NCBI RefSeq assembly: GCF_017094465.1
Contig: NZ_CP064791.1
Coordinates: forward strand, 2,480,001 to 2,544,000
Length of the DNA stretch: 64,000 nucleotides
Source of the DNA: Halapricum desulfuricans
GTDB taxonomy: Archaea; Halobacteriota; Halobacteria; Halobacteriales; Haloarculaceae
Direction of reading: 5' to 3'
Below the pieces are notes generated by a model. It saw only the letters and a list, made by a program, of their open reading frames with translations. It had not been told where the DNA came from and made no database searches. The translations under genes were made by a program, and so were the position numbers. The stretch's first letter is position 1, and every line of letters begins with the position of its first letter. Positions 51,232-59,251 of this stretch are shown one piece after another.

Positions 51232-52803
51232 ATGAGCGAACACACCACCGACGTACTCGTGATCGGTTCGGGCATCGCCGGCTGTGCCGCCGCGCTTGCG
51301 GCGACTGGCCAGGGGGCAGACGTGACCATCGCGACCAAGGCGACCCGCCCGGAGGGGGCCTCTTCGTGGTGGGCACAGGGTGGCATCGCCGTCTCGAAAG
51401 ACGACCCCGAGCAGTTCAAACGGGACATCGTCAAGGCCAGCGACGGCACGGCCGATCCCGAGGCCGTCGACGTACTCGCCGAACACGCAAACGACGCCGT
51501 CCGCGAGGTGCTACTGGAGACCCTGTCCGTCGAGTTCGACCGCGTCGAGTCACGCACGACGGACGACGAACGGGCGGAGCCCGTGAGTAGCGCCGACGGC
51601 ACGGGTGACTCGTCTGTGGGCAAACGGAACCTGGATTTCGGACAGGAAGCCGCCCACAGCGACGAGCGGATTCTGCACGTCGACGCCTCCACTGGCAAGG
51701 CGATCCACGTTCCCTTCCTGAACTACCTTGAGGATCACGACAACGCCGAGATCCGCGAGGACACCGCCGCCCTGGAGTTGCTCAGCCGTGAGGGGCGCGT
51801 CTACGGTGCGATGGTCGAATCCGACGGCGAGGTCGAACCCCTCTTCGCGGATGCGACGATTCTCGCGACCGGCGGCATCGGCGAACTCTACCCGAACTCG
51901 ACCAACCCGAAGGGGATGACCGGCGACGGGATCGGGATGGCCGCGCTCGCCGGCGCGGCGGTCACCGACATGGAGTACGTCCAGTTCCACCCGACGGTCT
52001 GTACCGAGGCCGACGAGCAGTTCCTGGTCAGCGAGGCCGTCCGCGGCGAAGGTGCACTCCTGCGAAACGGCGAGGGCGAGCGGTTTATGCCCGACTATCA
52101 CACTGACGCCGAGCTCGCGCCCCGGGACGTGGTCGCGCGTGCGGTCACGACCGAGCGCGACCGGACCGGCGAGGTCCGACTCGACGTCAGTCCCCTCGAT
52201 TTCGCCGGCGAGTTCCCGGATCTGGCCGAACTGTGCGAGGACAACGGCATCGACTACCGTGAGGGGGTTCCAGTCGCGCCGGCCGAACACTTTCTCTGTG
52301 GCGGCGTTGTCGTCGACGACCGGGGCCGAGCCTCTCTGGAGGGTCTCTATGCGGTCGGCGAGACTGCCCGGACCGGCGTCCACGGCGCGAACCGCCTGGC
52401 GAGCACGAGCCTGCTGGAGGGGCTGGTCTGGGGACTGCGCGCTGGCGAGGACGCCGCCGGGTCGCGCCGTGACGGGGAGATACGAACGATCGATCCCCCG
52501 GAGCTGCTGGAGCGTGATCCCGACCTGCCCGAGCGGTTCGCCCGCGAGAAGTTCCGCCGCCTGCGGCGCGTGATGGACAAACACGTCGGCCTCGAACGCA
52601 CGCCCGAGGACCTCGAACGCGCTCAGGGCGTCCTGCGGCGACTCAAGGGCGAGGTCGATGCGTACGCTCGCACGCGAACCTCGCGGTCGCTGTACGAACT
52701 CCGCCACGCGACGGTCACGGCGCTGTTGATCGCCCGGGCCGCGAGCGAGAACAGAGAGAGCCTCGGCACCCACTACCTCGTCAACGAAGCGAGCGCGGAC
52801 TGA
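51232..52803 (+). CDS. nadB: L-aspartate oxidase
   Basis: 523 residues, FAD-dependent. N-terminal dinucleotide motif VLVIGSGIAGCAAALAA, SSWWAQGGIAV substrate loop, ILATGGIGELYPNSTNPKG, VQFHPTV and the C-terminal HGANRLASTSLLEGLVWG. It makes iminoaspartate for NadA. Insertion DDERAEPVSSADGTGDSSVG around 115-135 is a short acidic loop. It starts 10 bp after nadA and is followed 4 bp later by nadC, so the three form one operon. Confidence 0.96.
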   Translation: MSEHTTDVLVIGSGIAGCAAALAATGQGADVTIATKATRPEGASSWWAQGGIAVSKDDPEQFKRDIVKASDGTADPEAVDVLAEHANDAVREVLLETLSVEFDRVESRTTDDERAEPVSSADGTGDSSVGKRNLDFGQEAAHSDERILHVDASTGKAIHVPFLNYLEDHDNAEIREDTAALELLSREGRVYGAMVESDGEVEPLFADATILATGGIGELYPNSTNPKGMTGDGIGMAALAGAAVTDMEYVQFHPTVCTEADEQFLVSEAVRGEGALLRNGEGERFMPDYHTDAELAPRDVVARAVTTERDRTGEVRLDVSPLDFAGEFPDLAELCEDNGIDYREGVPVAPAEHFLCGGVVVDDRGRASLEGLYAVGETARTGVHGANRLASTSLLEGLVWGLRAGEDAAGSRRDGEIRTIDPPELLERDPDLPERFAREKFRRLRRVMDKHVGLERTPEDLERAQGVLRRLKGEVDAYARTRTSRSLYELRHATVTALLIARAASENRESLGTHYLVNEASAD

Positions 52804-52807
52804 CAGC

Positions 52808-53623
52808 ATGCTCACCGACAGCAAAATAGAGTCCTGGCTCCGGGAGGATCTGGGCCATCACGACGTGACGAACGCGGTACCGGGCGTGACTGAGGGTCGA
52901 CTCCTCGCCAACGAAGCCGGCGTCGTCGCGGGACTGGACGCCGCTCGTGCGGTCTTCGAGTACCTCGGCGTCGACGTCGAGACGCCGGTCGAACCCGGCG
53001 ATTGGATCGAGGCCGGTGATGTCGTCCTCCGGACAGACGGACCTGCTCGCGAGACGCTGCGGGGCGAGCGCGTCGCGGTCAACGTCGCCGGCCACGCCTC
53101 GGGTATCGCGACCAAAACGCGCCGGGCAGTCGACGCTGCTCAGGCAGTCGAGGATAGCGTCCGGATCGCCTGCACGCGCAAGACGACGCCCGGCCTTCGG
53201 GGGATCGAGAAGCGCGCGGTCGTCGCCGGCGGCGGCGACACCCATCGGCTGGACCTCTCGCATATGGTGATGGTCAAGGACAATCACGTCGCCGAGATGG
53301 GGCTCCCGGGCGCGATCGAGCATTTCCGGAAGCAGGCGTCCTTCACAACGAAGATCGAGGTCGAGGTCGAATCCCCGGACGACGCCCCGCGAGCGGCCGA
53401 AGCCGGCGCTGACATCGTCCTGCTGGACAATATGGATCCGGAGATGACCGCCCGAGCCGTCGGGTTGCTCCGTGATGTCGAGTCAGACGTGCTCGCGGAC
53501 GCCTCGGGCGGGATCACCGTCGACGACGTGCCTGCCTACGCCGCGACGGGCGTGGACGTCATCTCGATGGGGTCGCTGACCCACTCGGCGGCGACGCTGG
53601 ATCTGTCCTTTCGGACGGGCTGA
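52808..53623 (+). CDS. nadC: Nicotinate-nucleotide pyrophosphorylase
   Basis: 271 residues, usual length for NadC. REDLGHHDVTNAV start, RVAVNVAGHASGIATKTRR, RIACTRKTTPGLRGIEKRAV with the R-T-R-K-T catalytic group, HRLDLSHMVMVKDNH, TKIEVEVESPDDA, IVLLDNMDPE and DASGGITVDDVPAYAATGVD, VISMGSLTHSA. It uses PRPP to turn quinolinate into nicotinate mononucleotide. Last gene of nadABC; the mobile-element region starts about 30 bp downstream. Confidence 0.97.
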   Translation: MLTDSKIESWLREDLGHHDVTNAVPGVTEGRLLANEAGVVAGLDAARAVFEYLGVDVETPVEPGDWIEAGDVVLRTDGPARETLRGERVAVNVAGHASGIATKTRRAVDAAQAVEDSVRIACTRKTTPGLRGIEKRAVVAGGGDTHRLDLSHMVMVKDNHVAEMGLPGAIEHFRKQASFTTKIEVEVESPDDAPRAAEAGADIVLLDNMDPEMTARAVGLLRDVESDVLADASGGITVDDVPAYAATGVDVISMGSLTHSAATLDLSFRTG

Positions 53624-53654
53624 TGCCGTCCGGATTCACCTAATTCGAGGCGGA

Positions 53655-53774
53655 GGCCCCACCCTCAAGGAGTCGTGCGAGAATCGAAGATTCTCGTGAT
53701 CCCGAAAATCGGAGATTTTCGGACGACGCCGGGCTTCCGGCCCCGGCGGAAGCACAAGCGAGTAGGGTGGGGAG
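53655..53774 (+). repeat. IS605/IS1341-type right-end-like structure without transposase (relic)
   Basis: An outer stem CCCCACCCT (53657-53665) / AGGGTGGGG (53764-53772) encloses hairpins CGAGAATC-GAA-GATTCTCG (53678-53696), CCGAAAATC-GGA-GATTTTCGG (53702-53722) and a GCCGGG/CCCGGC stem. The CCCT-CAAGGAG...GCGAGTAGGG edges match those of the true right end at 55260-55313. With no reading frame before it, it looks like the surviving right end of an earlier element next to the present tnpB unit. Confidence 0.6.
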
Positions 53775-53778
53775 GACA

Positions 53779-53833
53779 GCGAGGGATCGAAGATCCCTCG
53801 GGCCGTGCGAACGGGCCTGCGGCCCGTGAGCAG
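53779..53833 (+). repeat. Double-hairpin element, left copy
   Basis: CGAGGGATC-GAA-GATCCCTCG (53780-53800), the linker GGCCGTGCGA, ACGGGCC-TGC-GGCCCGT (53811-53827), then GAGCAG. Near-identical in layout to 55130-55180, where stems and loops vary but pairing is kept. Confidence 0.75.
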
Positions 53834-53920
53834 AAGCCGACCCAGTACTGACCACTCTCCAGACTATTGCCTACTAACCCCCAACTATTAAGTAACCACA
53901 ATTAGATATATGAAAATATT

Positions 53921-55176
53921 GTGGAGTACCGTCGTACCGCCGTTATCAAGCTCGACACGCCCGAAGGCGCGGATAAACATCTGCGGGAGACTATCGAGCA
54001 ATTCAAATACTGTTCCAACACCGCGAGCGAGTGGTGCTGGCACGGTGACGACGGCTACCACGTCACATCCAAGGCGAAGGCCGAAGATGCGCTGTACGAC
54101 CAACTACGCGAGGACACGGAGTTGACCGCGAATCTCGTCCAGAAAGGGATTCATCAGGCCGTCGAATCCATCAAGAGCGGCGTCGAACGGCTCAAAAACG
54201 ACCAAGATACGTCCCGTCCGAAATTCACGGCGGATACCGCCGTCTACGACAAGCGAAGTGCCACGTTCCACCGCGACCACGTTTCGCTATCGACACCGGA
54301 CGGGCGAATCGAGTGCGATTATATTCTCCCTGAAAATCCCAAGACACCGCCGACGAAGTACGTCGCCAACGAGGACTACGAGTTTCGGCGGGCAACACTA
54401 CATCGGCGCGACGGTGACTGGTATCTCCATGCGTCGATGCTCAAAGAGGACGACGACACCGAACCCACCACCGGGCACAGAACAGTCCTCGGTGTGGACC
54501 TCGGTGTGAACCAACTCGCAGTCGCTTCGACCGGACGGTTCTGGTCGGCAGACGAGTTCACCCACTGAAGCAAGAGTACGAACAGCGGCGGGGCGACCTC
54601 CAGCAGTGTGGAACACGGGCGGCACACGACGCGATAGCAGGTGTCGAGCGCAAGGAGGACGGACGCTTCGAGATATTCCTGCATCGTGTCGCCAACGAAA
54701 TCGTTGCTGAGGCCGTCGAACACGACTGTTCGCATATCGTATTCGAGGACCTGACCGACATTCGTGAGAACGTCCCACAGGCGTCGTGGCACCATCTGTG
54801 GGCGTTCCGCCGCCTCTACGAGTACGTCGAATATAAAGCCAGAGAGCAGGGCATCGAGGCCGTCCAGGTGGACCCACGGAACACCTCGAAGCGGTGTTCG
54901 ACCTGTGGGTTTACCCACGATGATAACCGCGACGGTGAGGACTTCGAGTGTCTGGATTGCGGCTACCAGAACCACGCCGACTACAACGCGGCGAAAAACA
55001 TCGGCCTTCAGTATCTCCGGCGTCCCCAGAAATCTTCGATTTCTGGTGTGCGAACGAGACGCTCCGCGTCTCGTCAACGTCGGCAAAACGCAGACGACGG
55101 AGGCGCACCTGTAGACGTGCGCTTGAATAGCGAGGGATCGGAGATCCCTCGGACCATGCGAACGGCGAAGCCGTGA
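53921..55176 (+). pseudogene. tnpB: RNA-guided nuclease/transposase-associated TnpB, frameshifted
   Basis: N-terminal part (GTG 53921) reads EYRRTAVIKLDTPEGADKHL and runs to the RuvC-I motif [14 protein letters not shown], then stops at 54566-54568 (TGA). From 54568 the next frame continues [37 protein letters not shown] (RuvC-II glutamate), the zinc ribbon CSTCG...CLDCG and [18 protein letters not shown] (RuvC-III aspartate). Restoring one G (CACTGAAG to CACTGGAAG) rejoins the frames, so a single-base deletion disabled it. The C-terminus is further altered by two hairpin insertions (55024-55083 and 55130-55180). Confidence 0.85.
55024..55083 (+). repeat. 60-nt hairpin insertion inside tnpB
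   Basis: CCAGAAATC-TTC-GATTTCTGG (55026-55046), linker containing TGCGAAC, then ACGAGACG-CTCCG-CGTCTCGT (55054-55074). Removing 60 nt would join YLRR to [16 protein letters not shown], the usual TnpB ending, in frame. Confidence 0.6.
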
Positions 55177-55180
55177 GCAG
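55130..55180 (+). repeat. Double-hairpin element, right copy
   Basis: CGAGGGATC-GGA-GATCCCTCG (55131-55151), linker GACCATGCGAAC, ACGGC-GAA-GCCGT (55162-55174), then GAGCAG. It interrupts the VRLNS/GTLNVSGEY region of the tnpB tail and brings in the present stop codon at 55174-55176. Confidence 0.7.
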
Positions 55181-55317
55181 ATCGCGGGACGCTGAACGTA
55201 AGTGGGGAGTACAACCCTCCTGCCTCAGCTGAGGCATAGAACGGGAGTCCACGCGAAAGCCCTTCCCTCAACGAGCGAGCGGGGCCATTGCCCCCGAGCG
55301 AAGTAGGGGAGGGTAGT

Positions 55318-55524
55318 TTACTCCTCTTCGAGCAATCCCAGATCGTCGGCGACCAGGTCGGCGATTCGATCGGCAATCTCGGGATCGACCTGTGCGATCT
55401 GCTCGCCGTCGTGGCGGTTCTCGTTGTGCCGCTCCAGCGTGTCGGCCAGGCTCTCCAAGGGGACGCGCGTTTCCGTCCCGCACGCCTCACAGATGATCGG
55501 CACTGTCGGGTCCTCATCAGCCAT
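55318..55524 (-). CDS. Small zinc-ribbon-like protein
   Basis: 68 residues. One CEACGTET knuckle near 12-19 with H33 and H38 further on (ERHNENRHDGEQ), which could complete a zinc site. The rest is an acidic helix (DPEIADRIADLVADDLGLLEEE). Function unknown; similar one-knuckle proteins are frequent in haloarchaea. The tnpB element ends about 4 bp past its stop codon, so the element inserted just downstream of this gene. Confidence 0.75.
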   Translation of the reverse strand: MADEDPTVPIICEACGTETRVPLESLADTLERHNENRHDGEQIAQVDPEIADRIADLVADDLGLLEEE

Positions 55525-55640
55525 AGCTCGTAGTGGGTACTCTCGCGCCCACCGAAAAAGCGTGTTCGGTTCGACTGTCCCGGCCAGTCGTATTTTGCCG
55601 CTGTGTGGTATTGGATGCGATGCAGTGCCTAAAACAAAAA

Positions 55641-55650
55641 ATTATTAATA
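55641..55650 (+). promoter_or_regulatory. TATA box for 55675 gene
   Basis: ATTATTAATA, centred about 29 bp before ATG 55675, in an A-rich run (55631-55655). Confidence 0.55.
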
Positions 55651-55674
55651 ATCGACGAGAATATCATCCCGACG

Positions 55675-55851
55675 ATGCAACGCGACAACCTAGTGCTTGC
55701 GGCTTCGATCGTGGCCGCGATTGCTGGCGCATATCTCGTCTCCGGTGTAACGGGTGACAACCGACTCGCGGTTGGCGTGCTCCTCGCCATCGGTGTCGTC
55801 GTGCCGACGATTCTCACCGGCGGCTACGGCGCACTGCCGGACCGGTCCTGA
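55675..55851 (+). CDS. 58-residue two-helix membrane protein
   Basis: MQRDNLVLAASIVAAIAGAY begins with the first helix, a GVTGDNRLA turn follows, and VGVLLAIGVVVPTILTGGYG is the second helix. The TATA at 55641-55650 fixes a leaderless start. No family recognised. It converges on the Hsp70 gene ending at 55933. Confidence 0.65.
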   Translation: MQRDNLVLAASIVAAIAGAYLVSGVTGDNRLAVGVLLAIGVVVPTILTGGYGALPDRS

Positions 55852-55932
55852 CGTTGTCGGTATCGCTTCCGGGATTGCACAGATACATCTAGCTTCACTG
55901 ACTATTCCATCACCGAAAACAAGGCTCTGACG

Positions 55933-57519
55933 CTACGCTTCCTTCTGGTCGGCACCGGCGACGGCGCGGTCTTTCAGCGTCGGCAGCGCCTCTTTCATCT
56001 GCTCGATCTCCTTCTCGGAGAGGCGGACGCCCGATTCGATCGTCGTGTCGACCGACTCGCCCGATTCGACGTGGGTCGCCGACGCCTCCAGCGTGCCGTC
56101 CGATTGCACCTCGAAGTCGATTTCCAGCGTCGGCTCGCCGGCGGGTGCTTTCGGGATGCCTGAGAGCACCATCTCGCCGAGTTTGGTGTTCTCCTCGGCC
56201 GCCTCGGCCTGTCCCTGATAGATCGGGAACCGGACGCCGGTCTGATCGTCCATGACGGTTGTAAAGCGGTCGTCGCTCTGGCTGATCGGGACCTTCTCGT
56301 CCTGGTCGACGACCGGCGCGAAGTCGCCGTCGTGGAGTTCGATCCCGATCGGCTGGGGCGTGACGTCCACGAGCAGCAGGTCCTCCTCGCCCGGCAGCAC
56401 GTCGTCGGCAGTCGTGTCCCCGCTCGTGGACATCAACTCGGCCTGGGTTGCGGCACCGAGCGCGACCGCCTCGTCGGGGTTGACAGAGCGCAGCGGCTCC
56501 ATCCCGAAGTAGGATTCGACCGTCTGCTGGACCTGTGTCATCCGGGTCGCACCGCCGATCAACAGCACCTCGTCGACCTCCTCGATGTCCTTCTCCGAAC
56601 GGTCGAACAGCTCGTCGACCGAGTCGATAGTCTGATCGAGCAGGTCCGCGGTCAACTCCTGGAACGTCTCGCGAGTGAGCGTCGTCTCCAGGTTGTACTC
56701 GGGACCGAGATACGGGATCGTGATCTCGGTCTGCTCGCGACTGGACAGATCGTGTTTCGCCCGCACCGCGGCGTCGTAGAGCCGTTGTTCCTGTTCTGGA
56801 TCGCCCGCGACCTCAAGGTCGCCCTCCTCGCGTGCGATATCTGCGAGGTGGTCGACGATCCGCTGGGTCCAGTCCTCGCCGCCGAGCTGGCGGTCGCCGT
56901 CGGTGTTTTTGACCTCGATGTGGTTGTGTTCGAGATCGATTTCGACCAGCGTCGCGTCGAAGGTTCCCCCGCCGAGATCGTAGACGAACACGTGCCGGCG
57001 CTCGTGGGTCTCCTCCTCGTCGGCGTCGCCTGTCTCCTGGAGTCCGTAGGCCAGACAGGCCGCCGTCGGCTCGGTCATGACGTGTTCGACGTCGATCCCC
57101 GCGATCTCGCCGGCGCTGCGGGTGGCCTGCCGTTCCGCGTCGCCGAAATAGGCCGGCACAGTGATGACCGCCGAGTCGACGTCACGACCCAGGTATGCCT
57201 CGCCGTCGGCCAGCAGCCGCGAGAGGATCAGCGCCGAGATCTGTTCGGGCCGATACGCCTCGCCGTCAATCTCGACGGCGTAGTCCTCCTCGCCCATGTG
57301 ACGCTTGATGCGCTGTATCGTCCGCCCGGCCTTGCTGACGGCCTGGTTGGCCGCCGACTGCCCCACGACCGTCTCGTCGTTCTCGTCGATCATGACGACA
57401 GACGGCGTCGTTCGTTCCCCGTCGCTGTTCGGAATGATCTCAGGTTCGTCCCCCGTGACCGCCGCGATGGCGCTGTTGGTCGTTCCGAGGTCGATCCCCA
57501 CTGCGTACCCGTCTACCAT
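55933..57519 (-). CDS. Hsp70-family ATPase, short DnaK paralogue
   Basis: 528 residues against about 620-640 for DnaK. The nucleotide-binding domain is complete: AVGIDLGTTNSAIAAV, VITVPAYFGDAERQATRSAG, VFVYDLGGGTFDATLVEID and VLLIGGATRMTQVQ. The substrate-binding beta domain is present (LLLVDVTPQPIGIELHDGDF, VPISQSDDRFTTVMDDQTGV), but the helical lid is cut to a short helix (SEKEIEQMKEALPTLKD). It is divergent from a membrane J-like gene with about 100 bp between starts, which suggests a dedicated chaperone pair. Not the main DnaK. Confidence 0.93.
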   Translation of the reverse strand: MVDGYAVGIDLGTTNSAIAAVTGDEPEIIPNSDGERTTPSVVMIDENDETVVGQSAANQAVSKAGRTIQRIKRHMGEEDYAVEIDGEAYRPEQISALILSRLLADGEAYLGRDVDSAVITVPAYFGDAERQATRSAGEIAGIDVEHVMTEPTAACLAYGLQETGDADEEETHERRHVFVYDLGGGTFDATLVEIDLEHNHIEVKNTDGDRQLGGEDWTQRIVDHLADIAREEGDLEVAGDPEQEQRLYDAAVRAKHDLSSREQTEITIPYLGPEYNLETTLTRETFQELTADLLDQTIDSVDELFDRSEKDIEEVDEVLLIGGATRMTQVQQTVESYFGMEPLRSVNPDEAVALGAATQAELMSTSGDTTADDVLPGEEDLLLVDVTPQPIGIELHDGDFAPVVDQDEKVPISQSDDRFTTVMDDQTGVRFPIYQGQAEAAEENTKLGEMVLSGIPKAPAGEPTLEIDFEVQSDGTLEASATHVESGESVDTTIESGVRLSEKEIEQMKEALPTLKDRAVAGADQKEA

Positions 57520-57619
57520 ACCCCTATGTGCTCGGTCATCTCCTAAATGGTTTTTTGTTGTGTCCGTCCGACACGAGATCCTTATACGACGCCGGTGTTA
57601 CACGTCCGATACGGCAGGC

Positions 57620-59212
57620 ATGCCAGAGCCCGACCCGGACGCCATCGATTACTACGCGCGGATCGGCGTGTCGCCCGAGGCCGACCGCGAGGCGATCGAG
57701 CGCCGGCGCAAGCAGGCCGATCGGCGCTTCTCTCCGATGGGGTCCAGCCCCGACGCCGACGAGAAACGCCACATGCGGATCAACGAGGCCAGTAACGTCC
57801 TCGAAGACGCCGACAGACGGCGCCGCTACGACAGTCTCTACGAGTCGCTCGGCCCGATCAACGGGACGCTGGCGTTCGAGACGCTCTCGACGGACGTGAT
57901 CGACGCCGTCCGGGACAGCGAGCGTCTGTCCGCGCATCTCCGCGGGTTCATCGAGGTTCTCGGGCCGGAAGCCGGCTCCCGCCAGTTCGCCCGCTATTAC
58001 GACCGTCTGGAGACGCCCGTCCCGGACGCGATCGACTCCACGGCGTTACCGAACGGCTATTCGGTCGCGGACACCGGATTCGGCATCGCTGCCTGGAGCT
58101 GGCAGCAGGCCGGCCGACCCTGCTCGTTCTCGCTGTGGGTGACCGGCGGCCAGCAACTCTGGCGCACGGCAGTTCTGGAGCCCGAATCGGTCGATCGGCT
58201 GGTTGGCGACCTTCGGGCGAGCGGTCCGGCAGCCGTCCCTGATCCGGCCGGCGACGCGTCGTCCGACCCGTCCCTGGATCACAGTGACGGCGTGTCGAGC
58301 GACGGCACGCCGACGACACAGATCAGTCTCGGCCATCCGAGCTCGGCCGTCGTCGACCGGCTCGAAGACGACGACTCGCTCCCGTCGATGGCCGAGACCT
58401 CCTCGTGGGTATCGACGCCGGTCGACCGACTTCGCCGCGTCGTCTCGTACGTCGTCGCGACGGGCGGCTGGGCCGTTGGCACTGCTGTCGGCTCGATCGG
58501 CAGCGGGGTCGTCGGCTCGCTCCTGGCGGCAGTCGCGTTCCTGCCGCTGTTGGCCGTCACGCTCGTGGTCCAGTCGTCGCTGCCCGAGCTATCGATCACC
58601 GGACTCCCGCTTGTCGACCCCGCCAGCCCAGTCACGTCTCTCGGGCTCTTCCACTACCTGGTCGCCGGTGTGGCCGCGACCACCGCCGCGTGGATCACGG
58701 GACGACTGCTCGTGCGGATCCACCGTCACAGAGCGGCGTCGCTCCCGCGTGACGCCTGGCTCGTGTTCGGCTCGGCGCTGCTGGCGCTCGCGGGCGCGCT
58801 GTTCCTCGGTATCGGCCAGTCCGAACTGTCACAGTGGCCGGGGCTGGCCCTCACTGCCGTGCTGGCGGCGTTCACCTTCCAGGCGTCGATGGACGTCGGC
58901 GCACCGCGGTCGCTGGCGCGTCTGTGTCGAACCGTCGCGACGCTCTCGTTCGCGCTGGCCGGCGCAGTCGCCGCTCTCGCCGTTCTCGCTCTCGTCGCCG
59001 CGAACGTGTCGTCGTCGGCCTTCGAGGCCGTCGCCACGGTCGTCGTGACTGTCCCGGTCGTCGATTCGACGCTGTTCAGCCCGGCAAACGCCGAACTGGT
59101 CGTCGTCGGGTTCGCCGCGCTGGCTATCGTTCCGCTCGCGCTGACGACGCTGTACAGCCTGGCCTACGCGCTCGAATCAGCCGCGCTTCGCATCCGCTCG
59201 TACGTGTCCTGA
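57620..59212 (+). CDS. Membrane J-domain-like protein without HPD motif
   Basis: 530 residues. Residues about 7-75 follow the J-domain plan: DAIDYYARIGVSPEADREAI, MRINEASNVLEDADRRRRYD. In the loop where DnaJ has HPD, this protein has FSPMGSSPDADEKR, so stimulation of Hsp70 by the usual contact is doubtful. A soluble middle of about 200 residues follows, then about six hydrophobic segments in 290-525 (for example VGSLLAAVAFLPLLAVTLVV). TATA CTTATAC at 57581-57587 sits about 36 bp before ATG 57620. It is divergent from the Hsp70 gene and presumably works with it at the membrane. Confidence 0.83.
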   Translation: MPEPDPDAIDYYARIGVSPEADREAIERRRKQADRRFSPMGSSPDADEKRHMRINEASNVLEDADRRRRYDSLYESLGPINGTLAFETLSTDVIDAVRDSERLSAHLRGFIEVLGPEAGSRQFARYYDRLETPVPDAIDSTALPNGYSVADTGFGIAAWSWQQAGRPCSFSLWVTGGQQLWRTAVLEPESVDRLVGDLRASGPAAVPDPAGDASSDPSLDHSDGVSSDGTPTTQISLGHPSSAVVDRLEDDDSLPSMAETSSWVSTPVDRLRRVVSYVVATGGWAVGTAVGSIGSGVVGSLLAAVAFLPLLAVTLVVQSSLPELSITGLPLVDPASPVTSLGLFHYLVAGVAATTAAWITGRLLVRIHRHRAASLPRDAWLVFGSALLALAGALFLGIGQSELSQWPGLALTAVLAAFTFQASMDVGAPRSLARLCRTVATLSFALAGAVAALAVLALVAANVSSSAFEAVATVVVTVPVVDSTLFSPANAELVVVGFAALAIVPLALTTLYSLAYALESAALRIRSYVS

Positions 59213-59251
59213 TTTGTGCTTGCGACGCGACCGTACGGATAGCCGGGCGTA

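Larger units (their letters stand above)
53834..55314 (+). mobile_element. IS1341-type (tnpB-only) insertion element
   Basis: Single-gene element of the IS200/IS605 superfamily: an AT-rich left part (53870-53920), a tnpB gene, and a right end with stem CCCTTCCCT (55260-55268) / AGGGGAGGG (55305-55313). There is no tnpA, so it would depend on a transposase elsewhere. The right end lies about 4 bp from the stop of the gene at 55318. Left limit is approximate. The strand beyond the tnpB stop (55177-55314) is probably the guide-RNA (omega/reRNA) scaffold region, by analogy with other TnpB elements. Confidence 0.75.

Noticed and set aside
53655-53774. The hairpin cluster after nadC as its transcription terminator
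   Set aside because: Outer stem and edges match an IS605-type right end far better, and it contains several structured units rather than one stem with a T-run.
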